Program-made: the position numbers and the translations under genes
In this document: positions 9,080 to 20,900 of the stretch, piece after piece
Numbering within the stretch: position 1 is the stretch's first letter
Layout: each line of letters opens with the position of its first letter
NCBI GenBank assembly: GCA_009928955.1
Contig: SABN01000018.1
Coordinates: 1 to 41,530 of the forward strand
Length of the DNA stretch: 41,530 bases
Direction: 5' to 3'
DNA from: Opitutia bacterium
GTDB lineage: Bacteria > Verrucomicrobiota > Kiritimatiellia > CAIQIC01 > Lenti-01
The notes under the pieces: model-generated
Seen by the model: the letters and a program-made list of their open reading frames with translations, nothing else
What the model was told of the DNA's origin: nothing
Databases searched by the model: none

Positions 9080-10825
9080 CTAGTTTTTTCCGGAACCGGG
9101 CGACCATTCCTCGGGCTTGTCGGAGGAGCTGAGCGCGGCGTCGAACGCGCCGGCCAGATCCACCAGGTCTTCGCCCGGGCGCAGGCCTTCGAGCATGCTG
9201 TCGTCGACCTTGAACTCGTCGTCCGCCAGCTTGGCGGCCTTGATGCTCAGGCCGATGCGGCGGTCGATCGGATCGATCTTGATGACGCGCGCCTCGACCT
9301 CCTGGCCGGGCTGCAGCACGTCGCGGATCTTGGCCACGTGGTCGTCGCTGATCTGGCTGATGTGGACGAGCCCGTCCACGCCCTCTTCCAGCTCCACGAA
9401 CGCGCCGAAGCTCGCCAGCTTGCTGACCTTGCCCTTGATGAGCTGGCCGATGCGATAGCGGCCGGAAATGCCCGCCCAGGGATCTTCCTGCGCCTGCTTC
9501 AGGCCCAGGGAAATGCGCTGGTTCTCGGGCGAAACCTCGAGCACGATGGCCTCGACTTCGTCGCCCTTCTTGAGCACTTCGCTCGGGTGGTTGATCTTGC
9601 GCGCCCAGCTCATGTCGGACACGTGGATCATGCCGTCCACGCCCTCTTCCAGCTCCACGAACGCGCCGTAGTTGGTGAAGTTGCGGACCTTGCCCTTCAC
9701 GCGGGTGCCGATCGGATACTTCGAGGCCACGTCGTCCCACGGATTGGCTTCCGTCTGGCGGATGCCCAGGGAGATCTTCTGCTCCTCCTTGTTCACGTTG
9801 AGCACCACCGCCTCGACCATGTCGCCCACGTTCAGCACGTCGGACGCGCGCGCCACGCGCTTCGTCCACGAAATCTCGCTGACGTGCACGAGGCCTTCGA
9901 CGCCCTCTTCCAGCTGCACGAACGCGCCGTAGGGCACCAGATTCACGACCTTGCCGTGGATGCGGGTCCCCTTCGGGTACTTCATCTCGATCTCTTCCCA
10001 GGGATTCTGAAGCTTCTGCTTCAGGCCGAGCGAGATCCGCTCCTTCTCCTGGTTGACGTCCAGCACGAACACCTCGAGCTCCTGGCCGACCTGCACCACC
10101 TCGCTCGGATGGTTGATGCGGCCCCAGCTCATGTCCGTGATGTGCAGCAGGCCGTCCATGCCGTTGAGGTCCACGAACGCGCCGAAATCGGTGATGTTCT
10201 TCACCACGCCCCGGCGGGTCTGGCCAGGCTGGATCTCCAGCAGCAGCTTCTTCTTCATCCCGCGGCGCTGCTCTTCGATCAGGTCGCGGCGCGACAGCAC
10301 GATGTTGCGGCGCTCCTTGTTGATCTTGAGCACCTTGCACTCCAGCGTCTGGCCCATGAACTCGTCGAGGTTGCGCGTCGGCACCACGTCGATCTGCGAA
10401 CCCGGCAGGAAGGCATCCACGCCCACATCCACCAGCAGCCCGCCCTTGACCTTGCCCTTGACCACGCCCGACACCACCGCGCCTTCTTCGCACGTGGCCA
10501 GCACGTTGTCCCAGTTGCGCTGCTGTTCGGCGCGCGACTTGCTCAGGATCACCATCCCGTGCTCGTCCTCGAGGCGCTCCAGCAGCACTTCGACCTCGTC
10601 GCCCACGTGGAGTTCGCCCAAATTCTTGAATTCAGCGGCCGGCAGCAGGCCTTCCGACTTGTAGCCGATGTTGATCAGCACTTCCTGCGGGCGGATCTCG
10701 ACGATCTGTCCCTTGACGATCGCGCCTTCGGTGAAGGTCTTCAGGGTTTCTTCGTACATCGCCATCATCTTGGCGCGCTCGGCATCCACTTCGACGACGG
10801 GTTTCTTCGTTGTTTTCTTAGCCAT
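9080..10825 (-). CDS. rpsA: 30S ribosomal protein S1
   Basis: The 581-residue product has six S1 (OB-fold RNA-binding) domains, the full bacterial S1 layout: about residues 34-100, 120-185, 205-275, 290-360, 377-447 and 464-534. Domains 3-6 carry the highly conserved pattern G..V.G.V.......GAFV.L..G.DGL.H.S. The protein binds mRNA at the 30S platform and helps initiate translation. The start at 10825 (AKKTTKKPVVEV) was chosen because the upstream in-frame extension is low-complexity and lacks similarity; a GAGAG lies 4-8 bases before it. The C-terminal tail is acidic and then Ser/Gly-rich. It is transcribed divergently from the membrane protein at 11191 and ends at a strong hairpin. Its leader carries an inverted repeat (see separate entry). 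Confidence 0.96.
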   Translation of the reverse strand: MAKKTTKKPVVEVDAERAKMMAMYEETLKTFTEGAIVKGQIVEIRPQEVLINIGYKSEGLLPAAEFKNLGELHVGDEVEVLLERLEDEHGMVILSKSRAEQQRNWDNVLATCEEGAVVSGVVKGKVKGGLLVDVGVDAFLPGSQIDVVPTRNLDEFMGQTLECKVLKINKERRNIVLSRRDLIEEQRRGMKKKLLLEIQPGQTRRGVVKNITDFGAFVDLNGMDGLLHITDMSWGRINHPSEVVQVGQELEVFVLDVNQEKERISLGLKQKLQNPWEEIEMKYPKGTRIHGKVVNLVPYGAFVQLEEGVEGLVHVSEISWTKRVARASDVLNVGDMVEAVVLNVNKEEQKISLGIRQTEANPWDDVASKYPIGTRVKGKVRNFTNYGAFVELEEGVDGMIHVSDMSWARKINHPSEVLKKGDEVEAIVLEVSPENQRISLGLKQAQEDPWAGISGRYRIGQLIKGKVSKLASFGAFVELEEGVDGLVHISQISDDHVAKIRDVLQPGQEVEARVIKIDPIDRRIGLSIKAAKLADDEFKVDDSMLEGLRPGEDLVDLAGAFDAALSSSDKPEEWSPGSGKN

Positions 10826-11190
10826 TGACTCTCGAGAGGTTGATGACTCCGGGCTTTCTTTTTTCCAGGTTCGCGGCGGAAAGCCCACTGAAGGCCGGCG
10901 AACAGGCGTTCCGTTCCGGAATTGCTCCGGAAACTGGGAACGGCGCATTCCACCACACCCCGGGGGCGCCGCACAAGCCCTAAAACAAGAAATAGGCGGA
11001 AAAACGGAGCCGGGCGGCCGCGCGGAGCCGTTTTTGGCCGTTTTTACGTGGCTGTTCAGGCTTTTGACGGCGCAGCGGCAGCGGCGGCGGTTCCGCTTGT
11101 GCTCCCATGCGACCCTTGCGGCTTGCGGGTTGACCGATCTTCCGGTCTGGATTGCTTTTGGGTTCCCGTTTCCGCTAGGTTTTCGCCTCG
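10826..11190 (-). promoter_or_regulatory. Divergent intergenic region with structured rpsA leader
   Basis: No gene is visible in this 365-base gap. Just before the rpsA start is a perfect 8-base inverted repeat, GGGCTTTC (10851-10858) and GAAAGCCC (10879-10886), with a 20-base loop. Farther upstream are TCCGGA-rich repeats (about 10915-10935) and a second inverted repeat AAAAACGG (11000-11007)/CCGTTTTT (11028-11035) around a GCGGCCGC core. Established knowledge: S1 represses its own translation through folded leader RNA in E. coli. That this leader does the same is inference. No convincing -35/-10 pair was identified. Confidence 0.4.
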
Positions 11191-11895
11191 ATGAAGCTGC
11201 GTCTGGCAAAACTCATTACCGGCCTGCTGTTGCTGCCGCTGTGCATCGCGCTATCGATGACGCTATGGCGGGCGGGCGCCATCCTGGCCCAATCCCCCAC
11301 GCGCCTGCCGATGCTGCACGCCTTCGCTTGCGTCTCGGGCATCGTCCTTTGGGCGATCATCTGGCTGTTCCTGCCGCCGATGACGCGCACCTACGTGCTG
11401 GGCCACGAGTTGACCCACGCGCTGTGGGCCATGCTGTTCGGCGGAAAGGCGTCCGGCCTGAAGGTGACGGAGCGCGGCGGCAGCGTGCGCGTTTCGAAAA
11501 ACAACGCCTGGATCACCCTCGCCCCCTATTTCTTTCCCCTCTACACCTTCGTGGTGGCGTTGCTCTGGATGTTGTCCGTCTGGCTCTTTCCGCCGGTCCG
11601 CCCCTATGCGCCGATCTTCCTGTTCTGGATCGGCCTGACCTGGTCGTTCCACATCACCTTCACCCTGCGGTTCCTGGCCTTCAACCAGCCCGACATCCGC
11701 GAGCACGGGCGCCTCTTCTCCTACGCGCTCATCTATGCGCTCAACCTCCTCTCCATCGGCGCCGCGCTGACGGCGGTGGGCAGTTGGTCGTTCCCGGAGG
11801 CCTTCGCGGACCTGATGGACAACCTTCACCGGCTCGGCGCCGCCGCCCACACCTTCTACGGGTGGGCCCTGACCCGCCTCCCGCGCCTCTCCTGA
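11191..11895 (+). CDS. Putative membrane zinc metalloprotease (M50-like, HELTH motif)
   Basis: This 234-residue protein is mostly hydrophobic, with about five or six membrane segments (near residues 7-25, 43-62, 103-120, 130-150, 170-190). It carries YVLGHELTHALWA with His72, Glu73 and His76, the zinc-binding HExxH signature, placed at the end of a membrane-adjacent segment as in site-2 and other M50-type proteases. The second M50 motif (NPDG-like) that would supply the third zinc ligand is not recognisable, so the protease assignment is provisional. It could also be a non-peptidase relative. It is divergent from rpsA and followed by a hairpin. No neighbour gives a substrate. Confidence 0.7.
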   Translation: MKLRLAKLITGLLLLPLCIALSMTLWRAGAILAQSPTRLPMLHAFACVSGIVLWAIIWLFLPPMTRTYVLGHELTHALWAMLFGGKASGLKVTERGGSVRVSKNNAWITLAPYFFPLYTFVVALLWMLSVWLFPPVRPYAPIFLFWIGLTWSFHITFTLRFLAFNQPDIREHGRLFSYALIYALNLLSIGAALTAVGSWSFPEAFADLMDNLHRLGAAAHTFYGWALTRLPRLS

Positions 11896-11903
11896 AAAAC
11901 CAA

Positions 11904-11929
11904 ACGCGCCGCCCTCTGGGGCGGCGCGT
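11904..11929. terminator. Bidirectional hairpin between convergent genes
   Basis: Perfect 11-base arms ACGCGCCGCCC (11904-11914) and GGGCGGCGCGT (11919-11929) enclose a TCTG loop. It lies between the convergent ends of the HELTH membrane protein and the giant protein. On the minus strand it is followed by TTTGGTTTTTC, so it is best placed to stop transcription of the giant gene, and it can also serve the plus-strand gene. Confidence 0.8.
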
Positions 11930-11969
11930 CCGGCGAATTCCTCGTTCTGGCTGCTTGCTTCTTCCCGGA

Positions 11970-14900
11970 TCACTGCCCCATCGTGCGCGTGGGCAGGGCG
12001 TAGAAGTTGGTCGGATGGTAGGTCCACGTCCAGGTGTTGTTGGTGCCGCCGTTGCGTGAAACGATCACGATCACGTCGTTGGGCTTGAAGTAGGGGCCCG
12101 TGACCGACGTGTCGCCGTTCACGTAGCGCCATTCATTGGCGGCGTCGCAGTAGAGCATGCTTCCGTTCCCGGAGGGGTTGTCCCGGATGGTCTTGGTGGA
12201 GGTGTCCATCGTGTAGATCTGGTCGGCGACGGACTTGTCGCCCCTCCTGAAATTGGCCGGCAGGTTCAGCGCGCTCGGATGCACGGAGACCGGCAGGTTC
12301 AGCGCCACCACGTTGTAGACCCGGACTTCGGGGCGGCTCTGCTCGCCGCAGTGGATCACATGGCTGAAGTGGCCGCCGCCCGGCCCGTTGGTCGGCACCT
12401 TCAGGATGGGATGCCACACCATCGCGGCGAGGTTGGAGCCCCGGTTGGCGTCATAGGCCGTGGTCGTGGCATAGCCCCGGGCCTGCAGGTTGGTGGGCAG
12501 CGTGATGGAGAATCCACGCGTGAAGAAGTTGGACGCCTGCAGGTTCGTCGTCACCGGCGTGGCGTTGCCGCTCAAGTACCAGTTGGCCGTTTCGCCGTCG
12601 AGGCCGAAGTAATAGACGTCGGACACCGGGGCGTTGGGGCCGGCCGAATAGAACTCGATCTTCGTCGCGTTGGCGGGGGACGAAGCCGCCGGCCAGAAGT
12701 TCGTGTCGGCGCCGAACACGCCGAGGAAGCTGTTGACATAGGGCTCGCCGTGCAGGCCCACGTGGTTGAAGCCTTCGGAGAGGATGACGTTGTGCAACGC
12801 ATAGACGTCTTCGCTCGCCAGCGGCCGCCGCGGCTGGCCGGTCTGCGGATCGGTGCGCTGCCAGCGGTCCTTGTAGGAGGCGCGGTAGAAGCGCACGGTG
12901 CCGCGCCCGTGATCCTGGCCTTCGGCATCCGTGAACCAGTTGGTGCGGATCGTGCCGACCTTGTGCCAGATGCTGTTGGAGCTCTCGTTGAACGAGTTCG
13001 TGTCGTGGTAGATCAGGTCGTAGTCCTTGTTCACCTGCTCATAGCCGCCCCCGGCGTTCGTCGGCCCCGCCGCGATCCAGTACAGCCCCGCCGCGCTCGC
13101 GCGGTCGCCCAAGTTGTTGTTGGCCGGGAACGCCGACAGCACCTGCGCGCGGGTTCTCAACAGCCCCTGCGTCACCGCGAACTTGATGGTGTTGTTCGTC
13201 GCCCAGCTCGCCACGCCCGCCGGCCCTTCGTTGCCGGCCTTGTCCACGCCGACGACGACCACCGCGTAATCCTGGTCGAAATCGAGGTCGAACAGGCGGA
13301 TGCCGGCCTGGGTCAGGTTGGTCAGCGCGTGATAGTTCGTCGCGGCCGACGGATCGGCGACCGCGTTGGTGGACGTCACCGATTTCCATTCGGGGCTGTT
13401 GGAATAGGCGCCGGTCACGATGAAGTTCGTGTGGATGTAGGCGTCGTAGAAGCCGGGGCCGTCGTCATCCCCCGGCACGTTCAGCGGATCGAAGGGGCCA
13501 TAGTAGATCTTGTAGGTCCGCCACGGCGAAAGCTTGTCGCGGTCGGCGGCGAAGGGGAAGTCCGGGTGGCGGCTGTCGGCGGTGTCGTCCGGCCCGACCG
13601 CGGCGGGGTTCCACTCGATGTCGAATTGCGAGGTGGGGTCGCCCACGTTCTCCGTCGAGGCGATGCCCACCGGCACGGCCGTCGGCGGCGTGAGGTCGTA
13701 GGCGATGCCGAACGCCGGGATGTAGGCGTCGCCCGAGTCGCTGCTGGCCATCCGGTCGGCGGGCCGGTTGTTGTCGCGGTCCACCGCGAACAGATAGTTG
13801 GTGGTGAGCCCCTGCGCCGTCGCCGTGAAGAGGGCGGTCACCTCCTCCACCGGGGTGCCGGCGTTCAGCAGTTCGATCTGGATCTGGATGTCGTCCCAAT
13901 AGGTGCCGGCGCCGGACGTGAGGGTCACCTGCACCCGGTCCACCGTGGTGGCCAGCGTGTTGGAGGTGGCGACCGCGCCGACCCACTGTCCGGCCGTCCC
14001 GACGATCGACACGTCGAAGCCACCGATGGGAGTGCCGCCCGCGTCCAGCCCGGCGACCGTCACCGCGCCGGTGACCGTGGCCGCCCCCATGAACCGGGCC
14101 CCTTGGACCGCCACGCGCGGCTCATATCCATTGGTGTTGAAGAGCCGGATCGTCTGCCGGGCGGTGGAACCCAGCATCTTGAGCGAATTCGTGCCTTCGT
14201 AGGCCTGCTCGTTCGTCACCACCGCGCCGGTCAGCGTCCAGGAGTTGGACCCGTTTTCAAAGCCATAGTTGGCCAGCGCGCCCTCGGCCGGCACGGCCAG
14301 CGGAGTCCCCAGATCCGGCCCGACGCCGGCCTTGGCGGCCGCCACGCGGTGCTCGGCCACGCCGGTCTTCTCCAGATCGGTTCCCGCAGGTTCGCCGTCG
14401 ACCGCCGGCTTGAAGCTGATCCGGAAGTCCGCTTGGTTGGTCCACGACGCCGTGGCGCGGGTCAAGACTTCCGTCGCCGCCGCTCCGTTCACCTTCAGGT
14501 TGGTTGGGGCGACGGGCGCGACCGTGTCGTTGTCCAGCACCTGCAACGTGCCGATGGGCACCTGCCGGAACGTCTGGTCGTTCGGCCGGTTGTCGTCCGC
14601 ATCGTAGAGGCCGGCGGTCATCAGGTGGTTCGAAGCCGCCTGCCCGGCGTTCAGCCACTGGCCCACGTCGCCATAGGAGAAGGAAGTGAACGCCCAGGTG
14701 CTGGTCGGGAACTGCGCCGCGATCTTCGTGTGCGCCAGGGGCGAACTCAGGTCGATGCGGAAGGCCGACGCGTTCTGGACCTTCACCGTGCCGATGTTGA
14801 CCCAGGAGTTGGTGATGACGTGTTCGCTGCCGTTGGTGGACGATTCCGTCGAATTCGTGCCGCGCAGCACGCCCTTGACGGTGCGGCCGCCGCCGCCGCC

Positions 14901-17900
14901 GCCCGTGTCGAACGCCGGCAGCACCACGCTCAGCGGCGCCGACGACGCCACCTTCGCCAGCTGGCTGTCGTAGACCCGGTTGGTCAAATTCGCCAGCACC
15001 GCGCTCAGGCTGGCGTTGGTGTCCAGCACGGTGTCGCCGTTGATCAGCAGGTTGCTGCGGGTGGCGTCGCCCGGCAGGCCCAGGAACACCCGCGGCACGC
15101 TCCAGTTCGTGCGGGCCTCGCTGTAGTTGCTTTGGACGTTCGCCATGCCCACGTCGTTGTCGATGAAGGTCAGGCCGCCGAGGCGGGAATCCGCCAGCTC
15201 CTTGCCGTCGATGTTGTTGCCCGCGGCATCCTGCCGGTCGTCGTCCTTGTCCCAGACGGACGACACGCGGAAGACGTTGACCGTGCTTTCATAGTCGTTG
15301 AAGAACGCGTCGGCCTGGGTCTTGGACAAGGTCCAGACCATCTCGGCCTCCGGCTTGTTGGTCGTGTCCACGGCGTCGGTCAGCAGGCTGGACAGCCAGG
15401 GGTTCGTCGTCATCACCCCGGCGACGGCGTTCGAGACGGACAGCGCCGGCACCGTCCAGCCGCTGAAGTCGTACAGGTTCACCTTGACCGTGATGGACGT
15501 GGCCGTCGCCCCCTGCAGTTGCTCGTCGTTGATGCGGTATTCGCGCGTGTAGCCGCTTGAAACCGCCTTGGTGAGGGCCCCGTCGACGAACACGCCCAGC
15601 GGCCCGCCGAACTTGAAGCCGCGCACCGGCGCGTTCGTGTCGTTGTCGTACACCGCAACGGCCAGCGTGTTGGTGACGACGCGCGAATCGCCGTCGCGGT
15701 CCACGTCAAAGTCGTTGACCAGGAACCGCGCCGTGTAGTTCGTCGGCGCGCGGCCGCCCTGGATGGTCTTCTTGTCGGCCGGCGGCGCGAAGCCCCAGTT
15801 CGTCGTCGCCACCTTCGCCGCGCCGTTGGACGCCAGCCCGTTGGTGAAGAAGCCGTTGGTCACCGGCACCCCGCCCGCGTGCCAGAAGTCCACGCGCGGA
15901 GCCCGCCCCTCGTTGGTCGTGGCATACAGGCCGCTGTACGCGTCGTGCATCACCGCCTGGAACCGCGCGGTGCCCCGGGCCAGGTCGCGATCCGTCACCT
16001 GCGTGCCGCCCCCCTCGCCCAGGAGGTGGCCCGACGCGATCAGGTTGTCGATGTACCAGGTCGAATTGGCCGGCGACTCCGTCAGGTGGTTCGTGTCGGC
16101 CACATAGGCCACCAGCCGGAACGTGGCGTTGGTCGCCGCCCCCGGCATCGTCACCGAGGTCCCGTAGCTGTTCCAGTTCGTCGCGATGGCGTTGTCCGGA
16201 TCGGACAGGTCGAAGGTGCCCGAAGCCCACAGCCCCTCGGCGGTCTCGTTGGTCTTCCCCCACAGTTCCCACGTGTCCGGGCCGTTCAGCGTGCTCACCC
16301 GGCTTTCGAAACTGAGGCTGGTGATCAGGAAGGTCTTGGTGTTCGTCGATACCACGGTGAACTGCCAGGCCCGGCTGTAGTTGGTGTTGTAGAACGCGGT
16401 GGTCACCCCGATGTTGGTGCCGCCTTGGCCGCCGATGGTGGAGGATCCGCCGACGTTGATCAAGGTGATCACGCTGGAGGTCACGCCCCCCGCGACGGTC
16501 GTGGGAATCACCCGGTCGGCGGCGGCGGCCCCGGTGAACTGCCATTCCACGAGGTTGGCCAGCACGTATTCGGTCGCCAGGCCGGTGCCGGTCACCTGCA
16601 GGGTCTCGTTGGAGACGACCGGATCGACGGCGTCGTCATCCACCAGCACGACGCGGCCGAAGTTCACCCGGGCGCTGGCTTGGTCGCCATCGCGGTCGTT
16701 GTCCACGTCGAACAGGTCGAGCTGGATGAGATTCGTCACACCCAGATCGCCCGACAGGCTGTCCGGCCCCCACAGCCGGGTGACGTCCTGCGTGGTGATG
16801 CTGTCCCAATGCCAGGTCACCATCGTGCCGGCGGCGGTGGTGTCCGCCACCAAGCTCTTCGTGGCGTCGTAGTTCGCCCAGTTCGTCTGCCAGTAGGCCG
16901 CCACGAACGCGGAGTTGGTCAGCGTGCGCCCGCTCGCCGTGAACGTGGTGTCCGTCCCCAGCGCCACCCCTTTGTAATAGGAATCATAGGCGTTGAAGCT
17001 GAACGAGAGCGGCTGGTTGATCAGGGCGCCGTCGGTGATCTGGTAGAGCACGTCCTGCCCGGTTCCGCTGTCATAGTCCAGCCGGCTGGTCGCGTTGGAC
17101 ACGACCAGCGAGGCCTCGTTGTCCCACGCCAAGGCCTTGCTGGCCACCGGGGAAATCGCGTCGTCGTCCGTCACTTGGATCCGGATGAGGAAGTTCGTCG
17201 TGATGTTGCGCGCCGTGTTCGGGCCGTCCTTGCACCACCCGCTGTAGTACTTGCCCCCGGAGGCGTTGGTGTAGCTCGCCCACGACCCGTAGCCCGCCCA
17301 GCTGCCGTCCGTGATGTAGGCATCCTCCGCGCTGACCGTCAGGTAATATTCGATGGCCGGGTTGTAGTTGGTCATGGTGAACGCCGCGCGCACGTAGTTG
17401 GTCATGGCAACGTCGCTGTTGCCCGTCGCCAGCGTGTTGCTGGCGTAGAACGGCAGGTCTTTGCCCCATTCGTTGGTCGTGCCGCCCGCCGTGTCGATCT
17501 CGACCAGATCCCAGTTGGGCGAGACGCGGCCGTTGCCGTCCACGATGTTGAACGCGAACTGGCCTTCCCCCGGCCCGCCGGACAGCTCGGCATGCGTCCG
17601 GTTGGTCGCGTAGACGCCGCTGGCATCCTCCCAGCGCAGCACGAAGCCGAACACGTTGTTCGTGTCGCGGATCTCGCTGTCCAGCACGCTCTGGATGGGA
17701 CCGTATTGCGCGATGCGGTTGGTGATGTCCGCGTCGCCGGCCAGATAGCCCGCCACGTTCGTGCCGATGTACAGCAGCGTCGGCCGCGGCCCCTCCGTGT
17801 CCAGCTTGCCCACCACGCGGAAGAATCGCGTGGTCGCCGTCGACAGCTCGCCGGCGGTGTCGCGCGACCGCACCCGCCACCAGTACTGCGTCGCGATCGT

Positions 17901-20900
17901 CGAGAAGACATAGTTCGTCGTGGCCGCGTTCAAATGCACCCGGAGATCGACCGTCCCGTTCTCCGTGCCCGTCACGCCGTTGAACTGCTCGTTCGTGCTG
18001 ATTTCCAGCAGATAGCCCGTGATCTGGCCGTCGGCATCCGTCGCGGCGTTCCAGCTCAGGTTCGGGCTGGCGGTCGTCGCCGCCGTGTTCGTCGGCGACA
18101 CCAGCGCCGGCGTCGTCGGCCGGCTGTTGTCCGACAGCCCCGCCTCGCCGAACTTCACGTCCAGCCAGAAATCGACGTCCGCGTCGCTGAGGTCTTCGAG
18201 CCAGGCCGACATCGTCGCGGAATTGTCCGGCGCGTTCCACGGCGGGATGGAGAGGGCGTCGGCCGCGCGGGCGGTGCCGTCCGTCAGGTTCAAGGTGCCC
18301 GCGCCGTCGTTGTTCCAGACGCCGGAGTTCAGATAGCTCGCGACGGTGAAGCGCGCCGTCTTCGCGCCCGTCAGGTTCAGGTCGGCGCGGGCCACCTTCA
18401 GCTCGATGGCCTTGTTGGCCGCGCTGATCGCCACGTTCGTGTTGCCCCCCGTCGGCGGCGCATACCAGACGTTGCCGTCTTGCGCGTACAGCTCGATCCG
18501 GGTGGTGGCGTCGATGTGGTGGACGTTGATCTGGAACTCGGGGTAGTGCGCCGCCGCGCCTTGGGCGTAGCCGTCGCCGATGAACGTGTTGGCGTCGTCG
18601 CCCAGCCAGTTCAGCGCGCCGCTCGCCGAATTCGTCCGCGTGTCCACGCCGATGGCCACGTAGGGCTTGGCCACGTCGGTGATGTTCGTCATCTTGACCA
18701 GGAAATACACCCAGTCCGCGTCGGCGAAGACGCGGAACTCGGCGAGGTCCGCGTTCGGATGGTCGCCATGGTCCGTCCGGACCTCGCCCGTCTTGTCCGT
18801 CCAGATGAACTGCTGCAGCGAACTCGCCGAGCTGTCCAGCACCGTCGAGGGCGTCCCGGCCCAGTCCGCCGGATTGCCGTCGATCACGATGGTCTGCCCG
18901 CCGGCGGCCGTCGTGGCGTTGGTGACGGCGTAGGTCGCCGAATAATAGGTCCCATTCTCGGCGAAGAACCGGTAGTGGTAGGTCGTGCTCGCCGCCAACC
19001 CCGTGTCGTGGTAGTTGGTTTCCGCGCCGCGATAGACCACGGTGCCGTCGCCCAGCGCGTCGCCCGCGTTGTAGGTCGCCCCGTTCGCCGGGATGCCCGT
19101 CGGCGCCGAACCCGCCTTGCGCACGACCAGCGTGTCCTTGGCCGCGCCCGACACGCCGCGCGTCCACTCCAGGTTGATCTGGCTGTTGGTGTTCACCGCG
19201 TCCGCCGCCGCCAACGTGGCGACCGGCGGATTCAGGTTCTGGACGTTGAGGGCCGGGTTGTTCGTCTGGAACGCCCCGCACGAGCTCCCCGTCGCCACGA
19301 AGCGGCTGGTGACCACTCCGGCCGCGGTCATCTGCACCTGGTTCGTCCAGTAGCTGCGGTCGTTGGCGTTCTGCCACCAAAGGGTGTCGAAATAGCTGGA
19401 GAACGACCCGTCCCGCGCCCAGTCGAATTCAATCCCGGCGGCCTGGCCCGGTCCCGGCGGGGACGACTGGAACTGGAAGTTCTCGGTGTCGCCCAGCCAC
19501 GTGTTGGAGGCGGCCGTCCACGCCACGTTGTTGATCGTGTTGCTGCCCACCCACGCCGGGCAGGTCACCGCGATCAGGCCGGCCCAGTTCGTCGCATAGC
19601 GGATTTCGTCGAAGAACACCTTGCCGATGGTGTTGCCCGCATCGGCCGATCCGACGTTCAATTTGATCCGGTCGATCGAGTCGATGCCCGTTCCCAGCGT
19701 CGTGGTCACGTCCCAGGCGGGTTCCGACGCGGGGAACGCGGCGCCGTCCAGGATCCGATAGGCCTTGGCCCCCAGCTGCTTGCTGGAGAAGTCGTACTTG
19801 CCCGCCACCAGATAGACATTGCCCGTGTTGCCCGTGTCCGAATCAAACTCGCCCATGTCGAAAGCGGACCAGAAGGTGGTCGTGCCGTCGCCGACGCCCA
19901 GCGTGCTCCAGTTGGCGCCCGCGCCCTTGCCGAAGAACGCCTTCTCCGTCGCGCCGTTGAAGAGGCTCACGCCCGCCCATTTGTCCGCGCCGCGATACTG
20001 GTAGGACATCATGAACGCGATGTAGAACGTGCCGGTGCTGATGGAACTCTCCAGGGACCGCTGCGCCTGGGCGCTCCCGCCGTTGCCCGGATCCGACGCC
20101 ACGACCAAGTTGCCCGCCATGCCCGGGTAGTTGCTCATGTTGACGAATTTCGGCACGCTGTCCACTACGGCCGTGGCGTAGTTCGTCTGCACGGTCCACG
20201 TGCCGCTGTCCGCCGCCCAGTAGTTCGCCCCGAAGCCTTGCCCGCCCATCGCCGCAGCGCCCAGCACCGTGGCGTTCGTGTAGCTGAACGGATTCACCTT
20301 CTCGTACGACGCATATGCGCCGTTGGTGACGGTCGCCACCACGCCCGTCGAGTAGTAGTTGGCGCCATTGTAGGAATAGAACTTGTAGTAGTTCGTCGTT
20401 CCGGGCTGCACCACGTGTTCGACCGCCGTGCCCGTGCTCTGGTAGACCACCGTCGCGCCGCCGACCGCTTCGCCGACGCCGTAGGAGACGCCGTCGGTCG
20501 GATCCGTCGCGATCGCGGTGGTGTTGTGCAGGATCATGACCGGATCGCCGTCCCCGTTCTTCGCCCACGCCAACCGCGCCATTTCGCTGCCGTCCTCCGT
20601 GGCCGTCTGGCCCGTCGGATCCAGCGGCTTCGTCGGCAGCTGGCCGATCAGGTCGCCCCAACTCGTCGCCACCCGCACCTCGTCGAAATACGTGTTGCCC
20701 GGCGTGCCGTCGCTGGCCCCCGCGCCCGCCGCCAGCCGGATCGTGTTGACCGTGCCCACGTCGTTGCTGGCCTTCGAGACGGTCACGTCCCACGCGCCCG
20801 GCTCCGTCGTCGGCACCGCGCTCCCGATCCGGTAGGCCTTGGCTTTGGCCTCGCCCGCGCCCCAGTCGTAGTAGCCCACGATGATGTAGTCGTTGCCGAC

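Noticed and set aside
8976-10493. N-terminal extension of the PHP protein into the rpsA region
   Set aside because: The extension overlaps rpsA in another frame and is Gly/Arg-rich; the family start MIDLHCHS has GAGGAG in front.
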